Positions 19,732 through 57,114 of a stretch of 64,000 nucleotides of DNA are shown piece after piece (within the stretch, counting starts at the first letter, position 1; each line of letters begins with the position of its first letter). The stretch lies in contig OZ038399.1 in NCBI GenBank assembly GCA_964036045.1, positions 21,411,670-21,475,669 on the forward strand, in the 5' to 3' direction. A model generated the notes under the pieces. The model saw nothing but the letters and a program-made list of their open reading frames with translations, did not search any database and had not been told where the DNA came from. Made by a program: the position numbers and the translations under genes. Source of the DNA: Eutreptiella sp. 'Long Island Sound 2002' (Eukaryota > Euglenozoa > Euglenophyceae > Eutreptiales > Eutreptiaceae).

Positions 19732-20107
19732 CAGACCCGTGGTTAGAAGCGTGCGCACAGACCAGGGTTAAGCGTGCGCAAGCGTGCGCAGTGTCGGGTG
19801 GTAAGTGTGCGTAAGTGTGCGCCATCTCCCCGTCCAAGCGTGCGCAAGCGTGCACATTTTTTTTTTTGGCCTGAAAGCCCCTTAAGTGCCTTTTCGGCAC
19901 ACAGTGCTCTTAAACAAAAATTCCACCAGCACCAATTTTTTTCTGCAGAGAACCTGTGCATGACTATACAAGAGGTCCATCTCTATATCCCCGAGCCCAA
20001 GCGTACACAAGCGTGCGGAGTGTTGGGGTGTAAGCGTGCGTAAGCGTGCATAGCCATGGAAAGTAAGCGTGCACAAGCGTACACGCACGCTTCTAACCAC
20101 GGGTCTG
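19732..20107. mobile_element. 376-bp MITE-like element with 24-bp perfect terminal inverted repeats, inside a poly-G tract
   Basis: The first 24 bases (19,732-19,755, starting CAGACCCGTGGTTAGAAGCG) are the exact reverse complement of 20,084-20,107. Twelve G precede the left end and an 11-G run starts at the last base of the right end, in the same orientation, as if the element had inserted into a G run. The interior contains two direct repeats of about 90 bases built from AAGCGTGCGC units (about 19,768-19,856 and 19,997-20,086). No coding capacity. It ends about 250 bases before the LONRF start codon. Confidence 0.8.
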
Positions 20108-20358
20108 GGGGGGGGGGCAAAAGCAAAACATTGCCCATTGAACACTGTTCGCTGTGTTGCTGGTACTTCAGAGCATGGTGAATGATTCACCGCCCTCGTG
20201 CTTCTCCATTTAGGGTCGAGACCAGGAAACGAACCTCAGGCCAGACGTGCAGGCGTAAGAAATGGTGCAGATGAGGTGGTTTAGCTCAGGCTGTTCGCAC
20301 TGGTGGGCACCCCTCACGGCATGCCCCTGTTCTGTCCTGTTCTGTCCTCAGACCCATC

Positions 20359-46460
<26,102 letters not shown>

Positions 46461-48344
46461 CCCCGCAGATTGGGAAGCGGTTGGCATGCGATGCGCTGAT
46501 CTGGTCTGCCTCGGAGGCGGGTCGCTCGCTCCGGAATGCGCAGAGTGCGGTCCCGCACTGCGGGGCAGACCCATCCTCCAGAGGGGGAACGCGCACGCCG
46601 GCGGCGGTTTACGGTGCCCCACGTGCGCTTATCCCCCGACGGCAGTCGATGGGCACCAACGCCCGTCGAACCCGGTCACCGACAGCGGGTCGGGCCCGGC
46701 CGGTGCACTGTTGCGGTCCCGGTGTACCGGACGCCGGCAGACGTTTTATCGGTTTTGGCGTTCAGGACGGCCTTGTTCTCTGGTCCGGAGGGGGCGGGTG
46801 TCCCGGGGGATGGGGCGCAGGCCCTGCAGGGGCTCCCCCGTCCGCCGCTGTGAGGGACCCTTTTGTCAACCTCCACCACAGGGCCCGTCGCTGACCTGGC
46901 CTTTGTACAATACACCCGAAGCAGTGCGTTCCGGGGGGGGGGGGGGGGCTGAGGGTCTTCTTTTACGGTCCACGTTTACTTGTGTCACAGCCTTGACCAC
47001 TCAGTGGCCTCTTGGGTGTCGTTGACTCTGGCCGTAGTGATAAGCGCAGTGATCAGGCCATTGCTTCGTGCGGACACGCCCCCCCCCCCCCCCAAAAAAA
47101 GGCCAAAAAGAAGTTTGCCCCCCCCCCCCCCGGCCTCGGGTCTTCGTGATGACCGCATGACCCGGGCACTGATCAGGCCGTCAGGGGAGGACGCCATGGG
47201 CAGAAGTTGCATTCTGGATGCCCCCCCCCCCCCTTCCAGGCAGGGCGGATGCCCTCAGTAGTACGGATGTCTGCTTGTCATCGCAGAAGGTTCAAGGGTG
47301 AGAGGCCAATAGGCGCCGCCAGAGGCTAACAGAGCCAACCACCAGAGGCCTTGTGCCAACCCCCCTCCCCCCCCCTCCTTGTCCAAGACATGCTTGTCTA
47401 AGACACGTCAAGCCAGCGAGGCACTTGTATCCCATTTCCATTTCGGGAATGCCTAAGGGTTTTGGAGGGCTAGTTCATTTTCCTTTGGTTTTTACTTCAT
47501 TTCCAGCGCTTTGCTGGTCACGGGGGTTGTGGATGGCCCCCCGCCCCTCATTCGGACCCCCGCGCAGCGGCCTATCGCGCCCGACGTCCCGACGGACCGC
47601 GTCCCTCTGACCCGCCTCCCTCGGCCCTCCTCCCGCGTGGCTCCGTTGGGGCCACACGGGCTGCGAGGGCCGAGCCCGCACGCCCTCCCGGGGCACACCG
47701 ACCCAGGCCATCATGTTCCAGCCCCCACACGGGGAAGGGGGCTGGAATGGGGCTCTAATGCATCCCTGCCCGTGAGGCAGCACAAAGGGCGATGCGAACA
47801 AATTCCAGAATAACTCAAACCAGAAGCACAGTGCAAGGCTCATGGCTTTGGCATGGGAGATGGACCGCCTCCCCCCCCCCCCCCGGGGCATCAGGGTTTT
47901 TCTGAGTGTGTGTCCTGCCCTACAGGGGTGCGGGGGTGGGTGGGTGGGGGGTTTCAGACATTCTGGGTTGGTGGGTGTCCAACCCTCCCCCCCCCCCGTC
48001 CTCCCGTGGGGCGGGACATTTTGGGGTGGATGGGTTGGCGCCGGAAGACAAAAATTGCCCCTTTCTGCTTTTGGGTGAGTGAATGGCAGGGTGGGTGGGT
48101 GGGTCAGTCCAACCCCCCCCCCTCGTGGGGGTGGGACATTTCTGGTCACGGGGTTTTCCAAAAATCTGTGGGTGGGTCTCTCAAATCACCCCCCTTCCCC
48201 CCGGCTTAAGAAGAGCCCTGGCCGGCATGGGAGGGACACCGAGGGGCAGAAACAGTACTTGTGAGCGGAGGGACAACTGTCCCACTCTGACGCACTGAAA
48301 AGATTTTTTCTCGGTGGGGACCAGTGAAGTAGATAATTTCCTTT
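46461..48344. other. Region downstream of LONRF, no recognised gene
   Basis: Contains a GC-rich stretch (46,461-46,900) that is open in several frames without motifs, a family Q left-end fragment at 47,054, family K copy 2, and several poly-C runs with GTGGG arrays near 47,930-48,110. Confidence 0.5.
47139..47360. repeat. Dispersed repeat family K, copy 2
   Basis: Second copy of the 45,692-45,900 repeat at an offset of 1447, about 0.7 kb downstream of the LONRF stop codon. Confidence 0.85.
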
Positions 48345-51300
48345 TATTGGGGGGCCTATTGGGGGGCCTATTGGGGGGCCTATTGGGGGGCCTATTGGGG
48401 GGCCTATTGGGGGGCCTATTGGGGGGCCTATTGGGGGGCCTATGGGCCTATTGGGGGGCCTATGGGCCTATTGGGGGGCCTATGGGCCTATTGGGGGGCC
48501 AATGGGGGGGCCTATTGGGGGGCCTATTGGGGGGCCTATGGGGGGCCTATCGGGGGGCCTATCGGGGGGCCTATGGGGGGGCCTATTGGGGGGCCTATGG
48601 GGGGCCTATCGGGGGGCCTATCGGGGGGCCTATCGGGGGGCCCATTGGGGGGCCTATTGGGGGGCCTATTGGGGGGCCTATTGGGGGGCCTATTGGTGGG
48701 CCCATTGGGGGGCCGATGGGGCCGATGGGGGGGGCCTATGGGGGGGGCCTATGGGGGGGCCTATGGGGGGGGGCCGATCGGGGGGCCGAGCGGGGGGGGC
48801 CGTATCGGGGGGGCCGATCGGGGGGCCTATCGGGGGGCCTATTGGGGGGCCTATCGGAGGGCCTTTGGGGGGCGCTAGTGGGGGGCCTATTGGGGGGGCC
48901 TATTGGGGGGGCCGATTGGGGGGGCTATGGGGGGGCCTTATATCGGGGGGCCTATTGGGGGGCCTATGGGGGGGCCTATCGGGGGGCCTATCGGGGGGGC
49001 CTATCGGGGGGCCTATTGGGCGGCCTATTGGGCGGCCTGTTGGGCGGCCTATTGGGCGGCCTATTGGGCGGCCCATTGGGGGGCCTATTGGGGGGCCTAT
49101 CGGGGGGCCTATTGGGGGGCCCATCGGGGGGCCTATTGGGGGGCCTATTGGGGGGCCTATCGGGGGGCCTATCGGGGGGCCTATTGGGCGGCCTATTGGG
49201 CGGCCTATTGGGGGGCCTATTGGGCGGCCCATTGGGGGCCTATCGGGGGGCCTATGGGGGGGCCTATTGGGGGGCCTATTGGGGGGCCTATTGGGGGCTG
49301 GGGGCCTATTGGGGGGCCTATCGGGGGGCCTATTGGGGGGCCTATTGGGGGGGCCTATTGGGGGGCCTATTGGGGGGCCTATCGGGGGGCCTATCGGGGG
49401 GCCTATTGGGGGGCCTATTGGGGGGCCTATTGGGGGGCCTATCGGGGGGCCTATCGGGGGGCCTATTGGGGGGCCTATTGGGGGGCCTATTGGGGGGCCT
49501 ATTGGGCGGCCTTATTGGGGGGCCTTTTGGGGGGCCTATTGGGGGGCCTGTTGGGGGGGCCTATTGGGGGGCCTATTGGGGGGCCTATTGGGGGGCCTAT
49601 TGGGGGGCCTGTTGGGGGGCCTATGGGGGGGCCTATTGGGGGGCCTATTGGGGGGCCTATCGGGGGGCCTATCGGGGGGCCCATTGGGGGGCCTATTGGG
49701 GGGGCCTATTGGGGGGCCTATCGGGGGGCCTATGGGGGGGCCTATGGGGGGCCTATTGGGGGGCCTATTCGGGGGCCTATCGGGGGGCCTATTGGGGGGC
49801 CTATCGGGGGGCCTATCGGGGGGCCTATTGGGGGGCCTATTGGGGGGCCTATCGGGGGGCCTATTGGGGGGCCCATCGGAGGGCCTATTGGGGGGCCTAT
49901 TGGGGGGCCTATCGGGGGGCCTATCGGGGGGCCTATCGGGGGGCCTATTGGGGGGCCTATTGGGGGGCCTATCGGGGGGCCTATCGGGGGGCCTATCGGG
50001 GGGCCTATTGGGGGGCCTATCGGGGGGCCTATCGGGGGGCCATGGGGGGGCCTATTGGGGGGCCTATTGGGGGGCCTATTGGGGGGCCTATTGGGGGGCC
50101 TATCGGGGGGGCCTATTGGGGGGCCTATTGGGGGGGCCTATTGGGGGGCCTATTGGGGGGCCTATCGGGGGGCCTATCGGGGGGCCTATTGGGGGGCCTA
50201 TTGGGGGGCCTATTGGGGGGCCTATTGGGAGGCCTGTTGGTGGGCCTATGGGGGGGCCTATTGGGGGGCCTATTGGGCGGCCTATTGGGGGGCCTTTTGG
50301 GAGGCCTATTGGGGGGCCTGTTGGGGGGCCTATTGGGGGGCCTATTGGGGGGCCTATTGGGGGGCCTATTGGGGGGCCTATGGGGGGCCTGTTGGGGGGC
50401 CTATGGGGGGGCCTATTGGGGGGCCTATTGGGGGGCCTATCGGGGGGCCTATCGGGGGGCCCATTGGGGGGCCTATTGGGGGGCCTATTGGGGGGCCTAT
50501 CGGGGGGCCTATGGGGGGGCCTATTGCGGGGCCTATGGGGGCCTATTGGGGGGCCTATTCGGGGGCCTATCGGGGGGCCTATTGGGGGGCCTATCGGGGG
50601 GCCTATCGGGGGGCCTATTGGGGGGCCTATTGGGGGGCCTATCGGGGGGCCTATTGGGGGGCCCATCGGAGGGCCTATTGGGGGGCCTATTGGGGGGCCT
50701 ATCGGGGGGCCTATCGGGGGGCCTATTGGGGGGCCTATTGGGGGGCCTATTGGGGGGCCTATCGGGGGGCCTATCGGGGGGCCTATTGGGGGGCCTATCG
50801 GGGGCCTATCGGGGGGCCCATGGGGGGGCCTATTGGGGGGGCCTATTGGGGGGCCTATTGGGGGGCCTATTGGGGGGCCTATTGGGGGGCCTATTGGGGG
50901 GCCCATTGGGGGGCCTATCGGGGGGCCTATCGGGGGGCCATGGGGGGGCCTATTGGGGGGCCTATTGGGGGACCCATTGGGGGGGCCTATTGGGGGGGCC
51001 TATGGGGGGGCCTATTGGGGGGCCTATCGGGGGGCCTATCGGGGGGCCTATTGGGGGGCCCATCGGGGGCCTATCGGGGGGCCTTTTGGGGGGCCTATTG
51101 GGGGGCCTATTGGGGGGCCCATCGGGGGGCCTTTTGGGGGGCCTTTCGGGGGGCCTATTGGGGGGCCCATCGGGGGGCCTATCGGGGGGCCTTTTGGGGG
51201 GCCTATTAGGGGGCCTATTGGGGGGCCTATTAGGGGGCCCATTGGGGGGCCTTTTGGGGGGCCTATTGGGGGGCCTATTGGGAGGCCTATTGGGGGGCCT

Positions 51301-51397
51301 ATTGGGGGGCCTTTTGGGGGGCCCATCGGGGGGCCAATTGGGGGGCCTATCGGGGGGCCTTTTGGGGGGCCTATTGGGGGGCCTATTGGGGGGGCCA
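48345..51397. repeat. 3-kb G-rich minisatellite, 12-bp unit GGGGGGCCTATT
   Basis: About 250 head-to-tail copies of a 12-base unit; variants change TATT to TATC, TATG, CATT, TGTT or TTTT and, less often, G6 to GGGCGG or G7. Because 12 is divisible by three and the unit has no stop, both strands stay open for hundreds of codons (Gly-Gly-Pro-Ile, Gly-Ala-Tyr-Trp, Gly-Leu-Leu-Gly, and Gly-Pro-Pro-Ile on the other strand), but these are not genes. Each unit has a G6 run and a GGCC site. The block around 49,760-49,880 recurs 790 bases later, showing a segmental duplication within the array. Confidence 0.97.
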
Positions 51398-53530
51398 GTG
51401 CGTACACCCGGAAGTATTAACAGGCCCCTTTACTCAGCCTTTATAGCAACCCCCCCACCCCTTCGCCGTCCGCTGCATTGCTCAGCCCTCGTTCCTGGCT
51501 CCATCGCGAAGCTACGGAGTGCCTCCCTGACCAGGTACCCCAATTGGATGAATCCGGGTGTTTTCGCCGGCAAGTTCCTTTACTCTTATGCCCCTCCGCC
51601 CCCTGCCTCCCCTCCCCCTCCGGGTAAGTGCTGATCGAAAACCTGTTGTACAGGACTGCCCCGGCCCTGCCTGCAGCGCCCTGCGGGGCGAGCAGGGCCC
51701 CCTGAGAGGGACCAAGACAGTGAGGGGCGACGCCTCAGCACCCCTCAACAACCCCCTGCACACCCCTCCACATCCTCGACCAACCTCCAGCCTCCCTCAT
51801 CATCCCCGACCCACGGTCACAACAACCCTCAACCATTCTTCTGTTCTCCCACCAATCCTTGGAGGCCCACCAGCAGCCGTCGTCATCCGGTACCACCCAT
51901 CGTCCAACCTCTGCTTTCCTTCACATCTGCAAGCCCCAAGTCCTTTTCCACCGCGCGACTCTGGCTCAGGACAGGGCCTCTTTGGAACAATCAACACTTG
52001 CGCTGGTGGAGGGTTTGTTTCGGGGCACCGCCGTAATGGACGCCAGTGTACTGGCGTGCGCTGGCGGTCGAATGAAGGCAGTCCTGTGGCATGGAGCTCC
52101 ACCCCCCACAGTTCTTACAAGTCGTTCGGTTTGTTTCTCACTTTTACCTGAAATGAAGGAGGTGGGACGCCGTCAAGGCATGGCAGTCGGAGCCCGTTGC
52201 ATCCGCTGGTGACAGTGTACAAGTTTCAGTATACATCCCCCCGTCCCCCCGTCCTCTGACGGCATGTGGAGCCTCCGCACGGGATAACGTACCTGTTCTG
52301 CCGCACAGATCGCAGCACAGAGCCCCGGAGTTTGGTGGGCGTGAGCCGTGTACCTTCGATCATCGTTCCAGGGACAGGGCCTGTGCCCAGGGGCAAAAGG
52401 TCTTCAGTCACAGCACCTGTTGTACAATGTACTTTTAGACACTTTCGTTGTTCGACGTGACTTGCTGTTGGATGCTCGTGCACTGTGGGGCTGCTGGGTC
52501 GAGGGGGGCGCCGGGTTTTCGATTCCAGGGAATGGGCCGGGGGTTGATAGAGCCCCCCAAAACTGGGGGTGGGGGTTCGGGAAAAGGGCTCAATTGACAG
52601 ACACCATTATCACTATTGAAAAGAAGCTTAGGAGCCACTTTTGGCAGGGGTTATGCTATTCTGATTTTGTCCCCTTGTTGGGGATCCCCCAGCTCATGTG
52701 GTTCTAATGATAGGCCATGGTGGAGCACTACATACATGTGTAGCCAGAATTGACCAGGGGCCTAGTGTCCCGAAACACAAATACCACCGTCATTGGAACC
52801 ACGGACGTCTCCCCCGGGTCAGTTTTGGGGGGTCCCGTCAATTGAGCCCTTTTGGGGGGGGGGGGTCCGGCCGGAGGGCTCTATCGACCCCCCCCCCCCC
52901 CCCGGAAGTGAAAGCCCGCCAAGCCAGGTGGATCGTAGTCAGCGGCGGCAGTAGCACACTCCGGGGGTGATTCCCAGTGCGATTGCTTTTGTGTAGAAGT
53001 CCTGTCGGATTTCAAGGGCGGTGCAGTATGTGTGCGTGGCTGTTGTCCCCTCAGGATCACAATCCCACGGTCCCGGTCATCAGGACATGTTCCTTGGGAT
53101 GGTGCTTGCCTTGCGGGAAGCCCTGAACAGGCCATCCCCAGAAATTCGTTCCTAACCGAGGGAGTGCCTTTGCATGCTGTGCAAAGTTGCTGTACTTCTG
53201 GAAGTACTGGGGGTCGACCTCAAGCCTCAGCCTGCTCTCGGCATAAACCAGTATCATGGGCCAATGAGGATGCCTCCAGAGAAGGTGATGATAACAATGC
53301 ATTGTGTTTTGGCGTGATTTTTTTGTCCTTTGGCAGGTTCTGATTTTCATGGGTATTCAATCAGGCCATTGCTTAGCGGACAAAATACGGGGCTGGGGGT
53401 TGTGGGGTGGGGTGGGGTGGGGGGGGGGGGGGTCAGAGGCCTTAAACTTCCGGCCCCTTCAATAAAATTCATTTTTTGCCTGAGGAAATTTTTTTTGATG
53501 TGGGTGGGTGGGTCGGTCGGCCGGGGCTGG

Positions 53531-53722
53531 CCTGGGCGCGGGCGTCGTATACCCCCCCTTTTTTGGGGTCGTTCCCGTAGCATACCCCAACGTATGGTTT
53601 CTGACGTCAAACCCCTTGTAAAATCATCGTTTTAGGACCAAAAAGGATCCCCCAACGATTTTTTGGAGTTTGACCCCCGTACCCCCCCCGTACTTGGGTA
53701 CCCCCTTTTGGGGGGGGGGGGA
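53531..53722. repeat. Dispersed repeat family C, copy 2
   Basis: Shares GTATACCCCCC, CGTAGCATACCCCAA and ACCCCTTGTAAAATCAT with copy 1; it begins where a family Q element is cut off. Confidence 0.65.
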
Positions 53723-54106
53723 TTTAGTTCATAGGACTTAGATGCAGTGGACTCGCTTTGCATATTCTGCACCTGCTTACCTACTGCAGCGAAAGGCGCC
53801 TATGACATGTCACTGAAGAGCTTTTCTCTTTGACTTTTGCTTTGCACTTCTGCTTTGTGCCTGACGGTGCCGGTCGTGCACACGCATCCATATCCCATAG
53901 CGGGGGGGGTTGGGGCTGGGTGGGGTGGGAGGGGGGTCAAAACTTCTTTGCGTATTGTGGCCGCTGTGTGTGTATTTGGACCTGGGTCCCAAAGAATTTT
54001 TTTCTGGATGGACCCCCTAACCCATGGCGGGGGTCCTGATTCCCAACTCCAGGTACCCCCAATCATCCCCTTGGGTGGGCTGTTTAATGACACTTGAAAA
54101 TCATCT

Positions 54107-54330
54107 CGAAGAGGTTGTTAGTTAGATCAAAGCCAGGCAGGCGTATATATGGGGAAAACGCCACATACCCCCCCATTTTGGCCCTTTTTGGGCGTATTTG
54201 CGTACCCTACCCCAAGGGGTTGAATTGTTGGTTTAACCCCTTGTAAAATCATTATTTCGTCCCATAAACGCATCCATCAATGACCCCTAGACCCCCCCCC
54301 CCACTTGAAACCCACTTTTTCGAGGGGGGG
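54107..54330. repeat. Dispersed repeat family C, copy 3
   Basis: Shares CTCGAAGAGGTTGTTAG, ACCCCTTGTAAAATCATTAT and the terminal G-rich run. Confidence 0.65.
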
Positions 54331-54496
54331 GTAGGAGGGTGGGGGTCAAAAATGTCGAAAAAATGACCCCCCCCCCTTTTGAATCTTTTGGTTTTTTTTA
54401 TTTTGAGCCGAAAAGTGTTTCTGGGTCCCGACTCGTGCCAACGACACAAAATGACCGTTTCCACCAAAGAATGGCTAATATGAATGAATGGGACGG

Positions 54497-56010
54497 CACA
54501 CAACCTGCTCATGCAGTTTTTCACCCGAGGCAGCTCAAAAATCGAAGTTTCCAAAACTTGTTTTTTTGATATCATGACCACACAATATGACCATCCAAGG
54601 TATGTAAAGCATGTTTTAGGCCGGAGATATGTGTTATGCACCTTATTTGGGGATTGAGTGCGGGGGGGAGGGGAGGGTTCCCAAGGGATTGGTGCACAAC
54701 CTGCGTATGTAGTTTTCACCCTGGGCAGCTCAAAAATCGAAGTTTCCGAAACTTATTTTTTCGATATTGTGACCACACAATATGACCATCCAACCTATGT
54801 AAAGCATGTTTTAGGCAGTATTTATGTGTTTTTCATGTTTTTTGGGTATTGAGTGCGGGGGGGGGAGGGGTCCCGAGGGATTGGTACACAACCTGCTCAT
54901 GCAAAATTTTCACCCTGGGCAACTCAAAAATCGAAGTTTCCGAAATTTATTTGTTTGATATTGTGATCACCTAAAATGACCATCCAAGATATATAAAGCC
55001 TATTTATTTTAGCCCGTATTAGTTTTTACCCTATTTTGGCTGTGTGTTGCTCGGGGTAGATTCTTTGCGAGGAGCACTTGCCAAAGGCAATAGCATTTTT
55101 CAAAATGCGATTTTTTCCAAGACCCCATTGTTGCCCATGTGATGGGTTTGGGTGACAATACGCGTACCCATGGGGACCCACGTGGTGGCCGCTAGGCCAA
55201 TGTAGCCCGTGCCATGGGCCCCCCAAAAGCCCCAAAATTGGTGTTGCATAGGCTGTTTAGTGACACTTGAAAAAGTTTCAAATTTTCCGAAACCCCTCTG
55301 TTGCCCCTAGGATGGGTTTGGGTGATCATTTGGTGACAATACGTGTACTTGAGCACCCATGGGGACCCATGTTGTGGCCACTGGGCCTATCTAGCTTGAG
55401 CCGTGGGCCCCCCAAAAGCTTCAAAAATGCTGTTTGTAGGTGGTTCAGTGGCATTTGGTGTGTGCACAAACTGCTTGAGCAGTTTTCCACCCTTTACAGG
55501 TGAAAAATGGGAAAATTTTCAATTTTTTTTATACTTGGACCATTTGCAATCATGATACATCCTGTGTAAAGCATGTTTTGGATTCTTTGTGTGGGCTTCA
55601 CCCTATTTGGGTGTTTTTTTGGGGGGGGGGGGGGGGGCAAGGGGGCTGGGGCACAAACTGCTTCTGCAGCTTTCCAGCCTCGGCAGCTCAAAAAATGGAA
55701 ATTTCCGAAACTAATTTTTCATAAATGCAGACCATCCAAAATGATCAAATATCCTATATAAAGCATGTTTTAGACCCTATTCATGTGCTTTTCACCCTAT
55801 TTGGGTGTTTGGACGGGGGTAAGGGGTTGTGGCACAACTTGCTTATGCAATTTTCCACTCTCGCCGGCTCAAAAATGGAAATTTTCAAAACCGATTGTTT
55901 TGATGTTCTGACCATTCATAATGATGAAATATCCTACGTAAACCATGTTTTAGACCCTCTATATGTGTCTTTCACCCTATTTGGGTGTTGGAGGAGGGAT
56001 GGGGGGCTTC
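54497..56010. repeat. Satellite, unit about 180-196 bp
   Basis: Six diverged direct units, anchored at CACAACCTG or CACAAACTG at 54,499, 54,695, 54,887, 55,465, 55,652 and 55,833. Each contains GGCAGCTCAAAAAT, a T-rich stretch, GACCATCCAA, TATGTAAAGCATGTTTTAG and CACCCTATTTGGGTG. Between units 3 and 4 there are two copies of a different unit, 170 apart (GTTGCCC at 55,130 and 55,300), containing GATGGGTTTGGGTGA and CATGGGGACCCA. Confidence 0.85.
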
Positions 56011-57114
56011 TGAATGACTTTGTGACTGGCTAACTGATTGACTGACTGTACTACCCCCCTCTTCGAGGTGTCTTGCCAATAGGCAATAGAATTTCATTCT
56101 TTGCCCAAGGAAAATTTTTTTGATTTGGGTGGGTGGGTGGGTGGGTGGGTCGGTCGGGGCTGGCCAGGGCACGAAGTAACCCCCCCCCCCCCTGGGGTCA
56201 CTAAGCAATGGCCTGCATTCAATGTGGGTTCCAGCAACAAATCACACTGTGTATGCAGTGCGTAATTGTCCCCGGGGTGCTTTTCATGCACCGTGCACGC
56301 ATCATGCAATCCTCCCTGCTCATTTTGTTGACGGCCTTCATTGCCCAAGAAGTGCGGGATGGAAGCATTGTCCTGCATGCACCCAATGTGGACTCAGTGT
56401 GGACTCTATCGGGGTAGAATGTTGCCAGGGTGAGCTGTGGTTCCGCCGTCCTGCTCAGCAATCATCAGAGCAATCACGCTACACGGACGAATGGTACATT
56501 GTCCTGATTTGCGGTGGATTCGGGTTTTTTTGTAAGGGTTACCAATCCTTGAGGGAAAAGGGGCTGGGGAACTGTAAAAATTCAAACCATCCGGATGCGC
56601 ATTTGCTCTGCAGTTGTTTTGAGCCACTTGGGTCCCGGTTTTGAGCCACAGAGGGGGCAAAAGAGACTGTTTACTCGCCAGCTTGCTGCTTGCTGCTTGC
56701 TGCTAAAAGGTGTCGCTCCCCCTCGGACCCGAAGTAGGGTTGTAAAACCTCGACAGGGTAAACCCAGCTGGGTAATCAAGATTGGCCTGTTGATCTTTTC
56801 TTTTTGTGGAGGCAGCCCTCTATCTTGCGATAGAGTATCAGGGGTAACCCAGGCATGGGGAGGAGCTGACCTGAGAGGCACGACCGGCACTGCACCAGAG
56901 CTGCAGAACAGCAGGACATACTCGTTGAACGCATTGAGCGATGACCGAATGGCCTGTGACGCCCGAATGGCCTGTGCCGTGGGGGCGTTTGGTAGCAAGT
57001 ATCCGTTGCTTCATGTCCCACCTAAATTTCCCACTGTTGGCTCGCTCATAGTTGGTGGTGGTGTTGTGGCGAGCGGTGGATGGCGGCCCCATTCGACGTC
57101 TTTTCTGTTGACAG
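56011..57114. other. Upstream of the second spliced gene; repeats only
   Basis: Includes a family Q right end (56,084-56,215, with AATTTCATTC, GTGGG array, C14 and CACTAAGCAATGGCCTG). No confident exon. Confidence 0.45.

Larger units (their letters stand above)
51398..54496. other. Repeat-rich intergenic region; possible weak exons
   Basis: Holds family Q left end (53,362), family C copies 2 and 3 and many G/C runs. Two stretches look protein-like without an assignable gene: plus strand 51,970-52,080 (LEQSTLALVEGLFRGTAVMD) and both strands of 53,040-53,300. No start, domain or consistent splice path was found. Confidence 0.4.

Noticed and set aside
48345-51397. CRISPR array
   Set aside because: No spacers: units are directly tandem and 12 bases long; the genome is eukaryotic.
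48314-51634. Very long open frames (up to 1106 codons) of Gly-rich protein, and Gly-Pro-Pro-Ile frames on the other strand
   Set aside because: They are a consequence of a 12-base repeat without stop codons; all frames are open, there is no codon-position signal and no domain.
53057-53350. Minus-strand 97-codon frame with protein-like residues (HCYHHLLWRHPHW)
   Set aside because: The plus strand is equally plausible, no motif is present and no neighbours support a gene.
55573-56033. Small plus-strand frames in the satellite
   Set aside because: They repeat with the satellite unit and are broken in other units.
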